Part shown: piece after piece, positions 38,105 through 48,720 of the stretch
Layout: the number at the start of each line of letters is the position of its first letter
Position numbering within the stretch: position 1 is the first letter of the stretch
Origin: Carettochelys insculpta
Taxonomy: Eukaryota; Chordata; Testudines; Carettochelyidae
Length of the DNA stretch: 64,000 nt
NCBI RefSeq assembly: GCF_033958435.1
Contig: NC_134137.1
Coordinates: 122,486,001-122,550,000 of the forward strand
Reading direction: 5' to 3'
Notes under the pieces: generated by a model
What the model was told of the DNA's origin: nothing
What the model saw: the letters and a program-made list of their open reading frames with translations, nothing else
Database searches by the model: none
Position numbers and translations under genes: made by a program

Positions 38105-40674
38105 ATGGCCACTCCAGAAGCCATAACTCTCGTGGCAGCATCCACAGTATCCAATGCTGCCTGCAGGGCTGCCCTTGAAATCGGTTTGTTCTCCTCCTCC
38201 ATGGCTGTGAAGTCCTGCTTGGCTTCAGGTGGCACCATCTCAGAGAACCTATACAGGGTACTGACTATATTATAAGCATACCTGTAACCAGAGCCTGTTG
38301 AATAGACCTTTTTTCCATAGAGGTCCAAGTGCTTAGCTTTTCTATTTCTCAGGGAGGGACGCAGGAACCCATGGCGCTCTTTATGGTTAGCAGCGTCCAC
38401 TACCAGGGAGTCAGGTGGGAGGCGCGTGAACAAATGTTCATTGCCCTGGGATGGGACAAAGCACCCTCTGGAAGCAGGGATCTGCCAAATTGTTTTAGCC
38501 ACAGTGGTAATTGGTTTGATTAGGAGCAGAGCCACCCTGGTGGGGCCTGTTGAGGACAAAATGCACATAAAAGCTTCTGGTGACTGGGTGTGCAGGGAGG
38601 GGCAAGCACCACACTAAAGGAATGGGTAGGGCCTCAGGCAGAAGAGGCAGGGCTGGGAGCAGCTGCCCTCAGTGCTGTCTGGCACACACTGCTCTGGCCC
38701 CACCCCACCCCCGCTCCCAGCCTGCCCTCAGTCAAACAGAAGGACTTGTTAAACAGTTACTGATCATGGAAACTAATGTCCATTTTCCACACAGTTTACA
38801 CATGTAAGTCCAGGTCAATCTGTTGATAGCATTTAATTATTGTCCGAGGATATTTCTATCACCTGGGGCTCTGTTTAATAACTTAATAGCTGTCTACAGT
38901 TAGATACACTACCATGGAATACAGATGAGGCACATTTCTATCAACTCTAACGCATTAAGTTGGCAACCCATTTCATTCCTTATACATACTATGGATTTAT
39001 CGAGTCAAGAAGCATGTGCGTAAGGTTATCTAAACGGAATGCTTAGATTAACTAATCATACTGTGTGAAAATGTCTGTAACAGGGTCCATTTCATTTAAG
39101 ACCTCCTCCTCTTGCACCCCCAAGTTTTAGGACACTCTCCTAAGGAGTTGTTGAAAAGCCCTGCTATCCTCCAGTACAGGTGAGGCCGATGAGCCTGCCA
39201 CTGCCTCATCCGGGGAGGAAGAAGATGATAGCCCTTGCACCTCAGTTTGGAAGGGAAGGGCAGTAGTGACCTGTTCAGGCACTTGGCCCCCCAGGGGAAT
39301 TATGGGCAAACTGGGGGGCACCATGGGTGGAGCTGGTATAGGCACCAGCTAGGCAGAAAATCCCACCACAGGTGGCACAAACAGTGCTGTTACCACTCCC
39401 TGCACTTGAGTCAGTGCCAGTGCCTGGACTGGTGCCTGCCTCATCGGCACTATAGGTACAATTATGGATGGCGCTGGCATTGAAGGGGTTCAATCCCCTG
39501 CAACGGCATCAATGACAGTGCCAAGGTCAACACCGACAAAGTAGACACAGGCAGCTCCATGATGACCACAGCTTCCTGTCTTTGTTCCGGTGGTAGGCCA
39601 CCCAGTGATGCTGACGGTGCCGAGCGTGGGAGCAGTGGGGCCCCCAGCACCATTAAAGACACTCCAATGGCTTGGCCCCACACAGGGACCAGAAGGGCCA
39701 CTGCTGAGTTGCCTGCGGAGCCAGCGGCCAACTTGTATCATCTGAGTGATGACTACGGTGCCTGTGACGGCTATGGCGTGACCTTCTCAAGCTCCCATTC
39801 TGTCCAAAGCTTGAGTACAAGGTGCCTGACTCTGATGCTGAGTCAGGAGCAGATGACCATGCCGGGCCATCACAGTCAGCGCCAATGTTATGCACACTGA
39901 GGATGGTGCCTGAGTATAGGGCATCTGAAATTGGCCCACAGTTTGCTGGGTCGGCACCGGAGCACGCGGCACTGAATATGGTGTCAGTGCTGGCATCAAA
40001 GTGAGTGCAGGGCTTGGCGTCGGTGTCGTATCCATGAGCCCCAATTGCTCCGTTTCAGTGCTATAGCACCTGTCCTTCATAGACAAAGAAGGACCCAGCA
40101 CCGTAATGTGCAGAAGTCCTTGTGCCACTCGAAACACCTCTGGCATTGAGGGCAAGTCCAGCACCTATGGGCTCCTGCTCTGCATCGGCTTCAATGTACA
40201 CACCTCCTGCCCTTCAGCAGTGTGCGCTGGAGCCCTGGACTTGAGGCCGCCCTGCTTCAATGTGGGCGAATGATGCCTTTTGTGCCTCCTCCTCTTCATC
40301 AGCACAGGAGATTGACTCCTATGGTGCTGAGAAGGCAATGGTAGCTGCACCTGCTCTCCGTGCTGGGAGTCCTTAGGTGGCACTGTGGTTGATGGTGCTG
40401 GTGCACTTTGCACTGAGGAGGCTCCACTCACCGCTCCTGCTGGAGACTCCTGAGGCTTAAGGGCCGCCTCTATTAAGAGGACTTTAAGGCGCTGGGCCCT
40501 GTCTTTCAATATTCTGGGCTTAAGGGCCTTACAAATTGGACAGCGATCACACAAGTATCCTTCCCCCAAGATGATCAAACAGGCTGAATGGGGGTCACTT
40601 TTGTGTATATGTTCGCTGCATTCTGAACAAGTCTTAAAGCCTGGGGCGCCAGGCATTCCCCAGTGCCGAGGCAC
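38105..40674 (-). pseudogene. DIRS gag-like gene relic, interrupted
   Basis: The N-terminus at 40674 reads MPRHWGMPGAPGFKTCSECS. It has a Cys/His-rich region (C-x2-C, then DPHSACL and CDRCPICKAL), a basic Ser/Pro-rich middle with RRRHKRHH, and several frame changes down to 39080. The C-terminal domain resumes at 38563 with TGPTRVALLLIKPITTVAKT and continues with SLVVDAANHKERHGF and PPEAKQDFTAMEEENKPI. The two parts are separated by the insertion 38564-39067; the frame is continuous across its single-copy target site. The domain resembles the family from which the LAP2-alpha-specific region of TMPO is thought to derive. Confidence 0.7.
38564..39067 (+). repeat. Chimeric templated insertion containing an EDAR 3' UTR copy
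   Basis: A 504-bp segment flanked by AAAATG at 38558-38563 and 39068-39073. After a 4-base CACA filler, 38568-38730 matches 40920-41090, including the junction between the DIRS terminal repeat and its flank, at roughly 91% by eye. Segment 38731-39071 (the last four bases shared with the AAAATG repeat) matches the EDAR 3' UTR at 45599-45939 without gaps over 341 bp, with about two dozen differences (roughly 93%). Both source pieces are in the same order and orientation as in the locus. The join between them has a 2-base AG overlap. No coding sequence is evident. Confidence 0.85.
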
Positions 40675-40945
40675 TGAGCGGGATGGAAAGCCCTGCCTTG
40701 GTTATTAGTTAAAACACTAAGACTAACTATCAAGTACTAAAACTATTAACACTTCTTCAGGAACTATTTACACTGCAATAGGCTACTAGCTAAAGAATTG
40801 AGCAGAGAAACCAAGAGCTCCAATGACTCAGTAGCAGGGCGGGAAGGAACTCAGCAGGGCTGGAGTCAGACGGTGCATATATTGGTCGCCACACTGACCC
40901 CATGGCTACTGGCTACAGCTAAAAGCTTCTGGTGACTGGGCATGC

Positions 40946-41250
40946 GGGGAGGGGTCAAGCACGGCACTCAAGGAATGGGTAGGGCCTCAGGCATAAGAGG
41001 CAGGGCTGGGAGCAGCTGTCCTCAGTTCTGTCTGGCACACACGGCACTGGCCCTGCCCCACCTCCCAGCCTGCCCTCAGAGCTGTCTGGAACGCACCACA
41101 TGGTGCTCTGGCATCAAGTTAAGGTGCCCAGGACTCCAGCCACTGCTGCTCTTGCATAAGTGGTGGCAATGGGCAGGAGCCCCCGACCCTTCCGAATCAC
41201 TGGGCTCTGGGCAACTACCCTTTGCTCTCCAAGTCAGTGGGCCTAGATAC
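40946..41250 (+). repeat. Dispersed repeat next to the DIRS edge
   Basis: GC-rich segment. Its first part (40946-41090) was copied into 38590-38730. Its second part (41090-41250) resembles the repeat at 13380-13650. No coding capacity is evident. It ends about 35 bp before the EDAR exon at 41287. Confidence 0.55.
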
Positions 41251-41286
41251 TAGTCTTTAAAATGTACTTTTTGCTGCTCCTTTTAG

Positions 41287-41347
41287 ATTCAAAGTCGAAG
41301 GCAAAAGATACTTGATGTATATGCCAACGTGTGCAGTGTCGCTGAAG
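41287..41347 (+). CDS. EDAR exon (exon 11 equivalent), start of the death domain region
   Basis: A 61-nt exon encoding IQSRRQKILDVYANVCSVAE plus the first base of a Gly codon. Human has a near-identical stretch from IQSRRKKILDVYANVCG. It leads into the death domain. The acceptor is CTTTTAG ending at 41286 and the donor is GTGAGT at 41348. Phase 0 in, phase 1 out. Confidence 0.97.
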
Positions 41348-41699
41348 GTGAGTGTGAACGAAATACATTGAAGTGACTGTATAAAATTAGATCATAACTC
41401 TTGGCTGTGGAATATATATTTTTGCCTTCACAGCTGCAAAAAAGTGATCTGCAAAAATATAATCCAAATTTGGGGTAAAGTATAAATTGTATAATTTGGA
41501 CTAGTTATTTTTAAAGCAAGTTGGGTGAACACTGATAAAAATATGTTCTGATAAATTTAAAATTAAGATTTGGGAAGGATCAAATTTGTATTTCAGCTCT
41601 TAGTTCCCTTTCAGCTTTTTAAACCCTACCCTGATCTGCCACCCCATCCTGAAAACACGGGTTCCAAGTCAAACAGTTTAAGGGCTTAATTTGATCTAG

Positions 41700-43010
41700 C
41701 TCCTAATTACCATGGAAATTCAGGACTAGAAGAGACCTTGATATGTCATCTAGTTCAAGACCCACTCAGGGCATGATTAAGTACCAGCTTCTAGACCATC
41801 TGTCACTGGCATTCGTTTAACCACCTGTCAGGAATTATAGAGATTCCACAACCTCCCAAGGCAATTTGTCCCAGTGTTTAACTACCCTGACAGGAAATTT
41901 CTTCTAAATGTACAACCTAAACCTCCCTTGCTGCCTATTGCTTCTTGTCCTAGCGTCGGGGGTTAAGAACAATTTCTCTTTCCTCCTTATAACATCTTTT
42001 ATGTATTTGAAAACTTATGTCCATCCTCGGTCTTCTCTTTTCCAGCCTAAACAAACCAACTTTTTCCTATCTTTTCTCATAGGTTATGTTCTCTAGATCT
42101 TTAATACTTTTTGTTATTCTTCTCTGGACTTCTGCCAATTTGTCCACATCGTTGCTGAAATGTGCCACCTAGAACTGCACGAAATGTGTGCAGGACTAAT
42201 CAGCGCACAGTAGAGTGAAAAAAATACTTCTCATATGTTGCTTATTGCACTCCTACTAATACATCCCAGGATGATGGTGGGTTATTTTTTCATTTTGTTT
42301 CTGGCAACAGTGCTACACTCTTAACTCATAGTTAGCTTATGGGTCCCCTCTGACCCCCCAGACCCCTTTCTACAACACTCCATCCTAAATAGTCACTTCC
42401 CATTTTGTATCTGGGCAACAGACTGTTCCTTCATAAATGGAGTACTTTGTGTTTGTCCTTACTGAATTTCATCCTATTTACTTCAAACCATTTCTCTGAT
42501 TTCTCCATATCATTTGAATTTTAATTTTGTCCTCCAAAGGACTTGCAACTCCTCCCAGTTTGGCATTATCTGCAAACTTTAAAAGTGTACTCTCCATGCC
42601 ATTATCTAAAGCATTAATGAAAATAGTGAACAGAACCAACATAGGACTGATCTCTGTAGGACTCCATCAATCTGCCCTTCCAGCTTGACTGTAAACCTCT
42701 GATAATTACCTTCTGAGACTGGTTTTCCAATCAATTCTCCATCCACGCTACAAAAGCTCGATCTAGGCTTCCTTCCCCTAGCATCTCTCTGAGGTCATGT
42801 GAGATAGTATCAAAAGCCTTACTATAGTCAAGATACACTGTATCTACCACTTCCACAAGGCTTGTTACTCTGTCTAAAAAAGCTGCTAGGTTGGTTGGAT
42901 ACGATTCGTTCTTGACAAATCCATGTGGTTACTTATCACCTTATTATCTTCTAGCATTCACAAATTGATCCTTAATTATTTCTTACTGATGCTGTTTCCT
43001 GCACTAAATC
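41700..43010 (-). mobile_element. CR1 LINE in antisense, ORF2 reverse transcriptase relic plus 3' UTR
   Basis: Read on the minus strand, 42850-42790 gives VDTVYLDYSKAFDTISHDL, the A-motif region of CR1 reverse transcriptase with the catalytic Asp in YLDYSKAFD. The 3' UTR lies toward 41700, in the inverse orientation of 'ggactagaagagacc' and 'gtcatctagttcaagaccc'. The copy is 5'-truncated and carries several stops. Confidence 0.85.
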
Positions 43011-43449
43011 TAGTATTATGGCACAACTGTCTAGCAAAGAGCATCTGTTCAGCCACATGATCAGCACTAATATTGACCAAGATCTCCTATGGAGGTATTT
43101 CAAGAATTAAACTGCTACAGGAACTGATATGCATGGAGGCAGTAAGCATCATAGTAGCACCTGTGTTCATCTTATCCCTGCAGAGAGAGTGTGTGTCAAA
43201 TACTGAACCAGCTGTTGGAGATGGTTATTGTCAACAAAGTACACTCTATTCCATTAAATAACAATGTTGCACTACTAGAAGACTGGTGGGTGTTGGCCAG
43301 TTTGAAAAACCAAAATTAAACTCTTGAACTAGACATGCTTAGCTGTGTCTCTTGAAGTGCTCACTAAGTATGTATCTTCATATAGCTCTGTGACAGATAC
43401 TTTCAAATTGCCTGAGAGGGATACAATAGTAAGGTAACACATAACTCAG

Positions 43450-43645
43450 TTAAGAATTCCATTTGAGGAGACTATTTTTCTAGAAGCTGGAAATGGGCAC
43501 CAGGGGATGGATCACACAGTTCTGTGTTCTGTTCATTCCTCCTGAAGCACCTGGCATTGGCAACTGTTGGAAGACAGGACAATAGGCTACATGGATCACT
43601 GGTCTGACCAACTATGGTCGTTCTTATGCTCTTAATTATTTTCGT
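43450..43645 (+). mobile_element. CR1-type LINE 3' end with TTCTTATG tail
   Basis: It contains 'agctggaaatgggcaccagg', 'cacctggcattggcaactgt' and 'ggtctgaccaactatggtcg', then 'ttcttatgctctt'. This is a common sauropsid CR1 subfamily tail. The same tail occurs in inverse at 62275-62380. Confidence 0.75.
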
Positions 43646-43829
43646 CCAAATTCACATATACATTCTCCTCTTACCCTCTCTCCCCCACCACTGCAGTTTC
43701 TTTCTTTCAAGATTTTTTCAATAGATACTGTCATTTGGGGCTATTAATTTAGGTACACCCTCTCAAAATACTCATGTAAGAATAACCTAAAAAGGATGCC
43801 AAGCAGTGTTCCTCTCAGATGATTTAGGG

Positions 43830-44925
43830 TAGTGGTTCCCAACCTTTTCCAGATGGGACCCATTTTGAAAATTCAGAAAGTCTTGGTGACCCAAGGCAAT
43901 TCAAAAACAGGGGGTTGAGGAGGGGGGAAGCAGTGCCATAACTAGTTAATTTTGTGCCTGAGGCAAGAATATAAAATTGTGCTCCCTCACGTTTATATAT
44001 TAATAGTTATTCCATAAAAAAGGTAAACTATGTTAATAAAATAATAACACTATTTATTATAGTTTATTACATTTTATCTGAGTTACGGTGGGAGAAAGAC
44101 TCAACCTCAAACTGTTCCCCCCCCCCCATCCCTGACTTAAACCCCACACTCAGAAGCTGGAGGGACTGGGGGTAGGGTCACAAACAAAATAATGAAAACT
44201 GAGAAATCGGCTACATAGAAGAGAACAGGGGGCAAAAGGGGAGGGAAGAGAAAAGTGGGAGGTGAAAATTACTGCCAGAGACTATTAAGTGGCTTGCCTG
44301 GGATCATTACAAATATCAAAGACACGGAAGCAGTCTTTGTAATGCGGAAGGCAGGGGGGTCCAACTTTTCTTTCACTAGGGGCCACACAGCAATTTTTTA
44401 AACGTTCCAGGGGCTGAACACAAAATAGCTCCAAGCCACCATCACCTCCCCCCACCCCAGCCTAAGACCCCCCCACAGCCTCAAACTGCCCTAGCCTTAC
44501 ACCCCCTCACAGCCCCCAACCTTACACACCCCACACAGTGCCAAACTGCCCCAGGTTCAGAACCCCCCACCCTACAGCCCCAAACTTCTCCCCGTCTTAG
44601 ACCTCCCCACAGCCCTAACCAGCCACAGCCTTAAACACTCCCCCTCCTCCCACAGCCTCTTCACAGGGGCTGCTAGGGTGGGCAGCAACCCCCAGACCTC
44701 CTGCTCCCAGCAGGTAAGTCGTTAAAACCAATTAACTCAAGTTGCAGCACCTAGGCATAAGGTAATTGCTATCTCTAATGATAGATATCTTCTTGAGGCA
44801 GCAGTGTTAAGAAACTGCAAATGGTTTAACAGCTACATGCAGCTGCAAACAGCCCAGCTGGTGACCCTTAACAAATCTAATGGTGACCCATGTTTGAGTC
44901 CTGACTCATAGGTTGGGAATCCCTG
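43830..44925. mobile_element. hAT-type non-autonomous element, perfect 8-bp duplication
   Basis: The left end is TAGTGGTTCCCAACCTT (normally CAGTGGTTCCCAACC) and the right end is GGTTGGGAATCCCTG. It is flanked by ATTTAGGG at 43822-43829 and 44926-44933. The 8-bp duplication and these termini are characteristic of hAT elements. The interior has no transposase. A stretch from about 44356 ('ggggggtccaacttttctt') looks like a second, nested hAT-like terminus followed by a C-rich block (44440-44700). Confidence 0.88.
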
Positions 44926-45061
44926 ATTTAGGGGATGTGCTTGTTATTTAATATTTTAAAATTATGTTAACAACACTGCAGAGAGGAACAAGGGTGCATG
45001 TCCAGTAGTCATCCAGGTCTCTATTTGGATTCTCCTGGCTTAAAGAATATTTACTTTGTAG

Positions 45062-45381
45062 GACTCAGTCCCACAGAGCTTCCATTTGACTGCCTGGAGA
45101 AGACCAGCAGGATGCTCAGCTCGACATACAACTCAGAAAAAGCGATTGTGAAAACATGGCGCCACCTTGCTGAGAGCTTTGGACTCAAACGGGATGAAAT
45201 AGGTGGGATGACAGACGGCATGCAGCTGTTTGACCGCATCAGTACAGCTGGCTACAGTATCCCAGAACTTTTAACCAAACTAGTGCAAATTGAGCGTCTA
45301 GATGCCGTTGAGTCTCTGTGTGCAGATATTTTGGAGTGGGCACAAGTAATGCCTTCACCTGAACCAGCAGTTACTTCCTGA
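45062..45381 (+). CDS. EDAR last coding exon (exon 12 equivalent), death domain and stop
   Basis: Encodes [20 protein letters not shown] and then [20 protein letters not shown], ending [17 protein letters not shown] and TGA. The death domain mediates binding to EDARADD. Using human numbering recalled from the protein, the residues equal to R375 (KTWRH), E379 and W434 (ILEW), which are mutated in ectodermal dysplasia, are all retained. The residue equal to human V370 is Ile (codon 45145-45147). The acceptor is TTTGTAG ending at 45061. Only the C-terminal tail after ILEW differs clearly from human. Confidence 0.98.
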
Positions 45382-47585
45382 GGGGAGGCTCGCGTCCAAT
45401 GGCTGTGCACGAACATTGATCCCAAGAGCAATGGTTCAGATACAAGGGACAGAGACTTAAAAAAACCTGGTGGTTTCCTCATTCATTAGTTATATTCTGT
45501 GTTGTTCCAACAAGTAAAGTGAGGCAAGATTTGCAACTAAATAAATCACGCACAAAACAGGGGAAAAAAGTTCTGAGAAGTTCAACATGAAATATTTAGT
45601 TAAACAGAATGACTTGTTAAACAGTTACTGATCATGGAAACTAATGTCCATTTTCCACACAGTTTACACATATAAGTCCAGGTCAATCTGTTGATAGCAT
45701 TTAATTATTGTCGGAGGATATTTCTATCACCTGGGGCTCTGTTTAATAATTTAATAGCTGTCTACAGTTAGATACACTACCATGGAATACAGATGAGGCA
45801 CACCTCTGTCAATTCTAATGCATTTAGTTGGCAACCAATTTCATTCCTTATACATATTATGGATTTATTAAGTCAAGAAGTGTGTGCATAAGGTTATCAA
45901 AACAAAATGCTTAGATTAACTAATCATACTGCATGAAAAAAGTTTCTAATGGAGTCTACATGATCCAAGCGCCTTAAATTACTGACTTATGTGTTAGACC
46001 ATTCTTGATTTATATGGACATTTCACAAATCATAAGTGCAAATTGTTAACTGACAAGACATGCTGGTGACAAAGTTGGCAGAGACTGCTCTTAAACTAAA
46101 AGGACAATTCTTTTCTCTTCTCTGTATTTATAAACAAAGACACTTGTTTATTGCATTAAAAGACATTTTCCTTTTTAGGTATTAATAACTTAATGGTTTG
46201 TTGTTCTTAAATTATATTCCAAACAGAGGAATTTCAAACAAAGATTGTGCATACTCTACACCTGCAGAAGACAAAGAAGGAAAAAAAGTGGATTTAATAA
46301 AATGCTTGAAAAAGAAGACAATGTAGCAAATCAAGTGACATTTCAAAAACTATGCTCTTGTAAAAATATGATGATATGAACATGTACACAGAGTCAAACA
46401 AACCATGGAAGCTTTATTTTGGGGTTGTCCACAGGAGCAACCTATCAACTTACTTGTTTAAAAGTTAGCAAATCTCAATTTTTCTTGACATATTGGTTTT
46501 TTTTAACCTATAATTGCATAGGTCAGAAGCCAGTAGCTGTTAACAACCCTGTTGGTTAATCTACAATTCAGTTCATTGCTAGAATGCTGTGGTGACAGAT
46601 TTCAGTGAGAGTTATTACTAAATTAAAACAAATTCCATGACTTTTTAAATTACAAATTCCATGACTGTGCTTATAGGTTACAAAAATATCACTCATATCC
46701 TTGACACTAACAACCAGTTTCCCACCAGTGAGCATGCAGAATTTATCGGTGACAGGGCTGTAATTATGTGCTGAATGGCTAATATCATTTTTGCATTTAA
46801 GTTTGCTGATCTTTTCTGGGATTATTTCGTGTAGTCTGGGAGCTACATAATTAAATTATCCTTTTATTGTTTCTTTGAAATCTTCTTCTCCCACCTGTCC
46901 TATGGAAATTATAAAAATATTTCTCATAGTTAGTTTGCAAATACCAAATTTGATCATAATTCTTTCCTTGAAGAAAAGTTTGCTGCTTCCTTTATAAAAA
47001 TACTTTCACATTTAGAAAACTTTAGATGAGGCCAGAACTAAAATCAGACAGCACTGAACAAAAGGATGGTTAAAAATTCTGGCTCCATTAAAGTCAATAA
47101 CAGAACTCCAATTGACTTTAATGGGGCCAGGATTTCAGGACAGACCTGTGTTTTAAAGTTTGAGTCCATTTTTAATCAAGAGGAAAGTTGCTCTCTTTTT
47201 TACACCAATTTTTGATCGCAGGGTTGTCCTACAACTATCAGACTGGTCAATCATTTATTGTTTCATTTAATATTGACTTGACATATATACTTATGTAAAG
47301 AAAAATGGCAATTGTTTGTTTATTAAGCTTGCAGAACATTAGATCCTTGAAATTAATGGCGTCAAAGTGCATACAGACTATTTAATGTTATTTAATTTAG
47401 TATATAAAAAATGAAATGTGTTACACAAAAGCTGCACAGGAATAAAACCAAAATATTTCTGTATATCTTGCCAAAAGGCATCATTTCTAATAATTTTGTT
47501 TAATGCTGTACATATAAATTATTATATTGTACCATATAAATAAACATTATATGCTGATAAAATAAAGACGTTGAACATAATTTTC
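45382..47585 (+). other. EDAR 3' UTR (end inferred)
   Basis: AT-rich sequence following the stop codon, about 2.2 kb, a length comparable with the human EDAR 3' UTR as I recall it. Segment 45599-45939 is the source of the copy inside the intron at 38731-39071. Several ATTTA motifs are present. The 3' limit is inferred from the polyadenylation signals near 47540-47566; no transcript evidence is available. Confidence 0.6.
47539..47566 (+). promoter_or_regulatory. Putative polyadenylation signals of EDAR
   Basis: AATAAA occurs at 47539-47544 and 47561-47566, followed within 20 bases by a T/G-containing stretch. A further AATAAA lies near 47634. These are the first clustered consensus signals at a plausible 3' UTR length. 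Earlier isolated AATAAA motifs, for example near 45540, would give a much shorter UTR. Confidence 0.5.
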
Positions 47586-48379
47586 ATCTAGTCTTCATTT
47601 AAATTGCTTATTGATCCAGAAATGTGTCATTAAATAAAGTACTGAAAGGCTGGCAGGTGCTTTATATTCCTGTGGGACAGACTGCCAACACAATGTACAT
47701 TGATGATTTGAAGTAGCAAAGGCCAGGCATTTGGGATCCTAAATTCAGGAACTTGTGCTTGTAAATCTTGATTTTAGAGAACACTTTGGCCATGTCTACA
47801 CGAGCAAGTTCCTTCAAAATAGTTTTAGAAAGGAAGGCGCCTTTCAAAAGAATCCACGGAGTGTCTACACACAAAAAGCATTATTTCAAAAATAATTTCA
47901 AAAGAATGTGGGACACCTTTTGAAATCGCTCTTCCCTTCCCATTTCAGGAAGAGCCCTTTCTTTCAAAATCTTCTTTCAAAAAAAGACATGTGTAGGATG
48001 TTCCATAGGCTGCTCTTTCAAAAGAGCAGCCTTCCATGGCGCCAGACAGCTGGCATGCAGAGACACCCCTGCCAGCACAAGTGGGGCTCTATGGCTGGCA
48101 CATCCAGCTGCATTTAGAGATGCAGGGACCCAGAAACTCCATGGCAGGAAGCTGAGAACATGCTGGCTGCAGGAACCCCATGAGCCTCCAGCAGCATGCT
48201 TGCTCATCAAGGCCAGAGACCAGCAATGCACCGTGCCAGACCTTGGCCAGCTCACAGGACCCCTGTGCCCCCCAGGACCTCCCCTCTGACCCATCAGAGG
48301 GATCCCTGGAGGGCAACTAAGGGCCGAAGAAGAATGCCCCCTCTTGGAGCGAGGGGTTGATTAAAGACCACCTAGGACC

Positions 48380-48720
48380 GGGGAGGGGTGAGGAAGTGCT
48401 CCCCCACAACCTGCACAGCCAAACAGGTCAGGTCGAAAGTAAAAAAGAGCTACAGCACGCATACACCGAAGCCTGGGATGCAGCCAGTGCTCACTGGCTG
48501 CCCTCGCTACAAGGCCCTTGATGGACTACTGGGCCAAAGGATACAGCCGAAATGGAAGCCATGTTGGACATGGTGGCATCTGCGGCAGAGCCCCAGCTGG
48601 TGCCTGATGACCAGCTGCGAGCCACAGCCAGAACCTGGGACCAGGAGACAGAGACATCCTTTGATGAGGAGGGGACCCTGGTAATAGCCACACCCTCCAG
48701 CTCCTCAGCCAGGACCCCTC
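48380..48720 (+). pseudogene. Myb/SANT-like Harbinger partner relic
   Basis: In one frame KQVRSKVKKSYSTH and then CPRYKALDGLLG resemble the third helix and the end of the SANT-like domain of Harbinger partner proteins; compare CPYYTELHQLLG in the copy at 27170. Downstream, in another frame, a Glu/Asp- and Ser-rich stretch (DQETETSFDEEGTLV) resembles the acidic tail. It is frameshifted and decayed. Confidence 0.55.

Larger units (their letters stand above)
36925..40945 (-). mobile_element. DIRS-like (tyrosine recombinase) retrotransposon, internally deleted
   Basis: It reads on the minus strand. A terminal repeat at about 36945-37260 ('ctgtaactggtgttctttga', 'cccagtcactggaagctttt', 'cagtggggaaggcaggaggg') has an inverse counterpart at about 40810-40945, giving the inverted terminal repeats of DIRS elements. 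Between them lie gag relics (40674 down to 38105) and a tyrosine recombinase relic (38104 down to 37312). The reverse transcriptase/RNase H region expected between them is absent, because the gag C-terminus runs directly into the recombinase. A foreign 504-bp insertion sits in gag. The element is about 4 kb, shorter than full-length DIRS elements. Confidence 0.8.

Noticed and set aside
38731..39071. Possible alternative EDAR 3' exon in the intron
   Set aside because: Although it copies the 3' UTR, it has no coding sequence, no clear polyadenylation signal and sits within a DIRS relic. There is no evidence that it is used.
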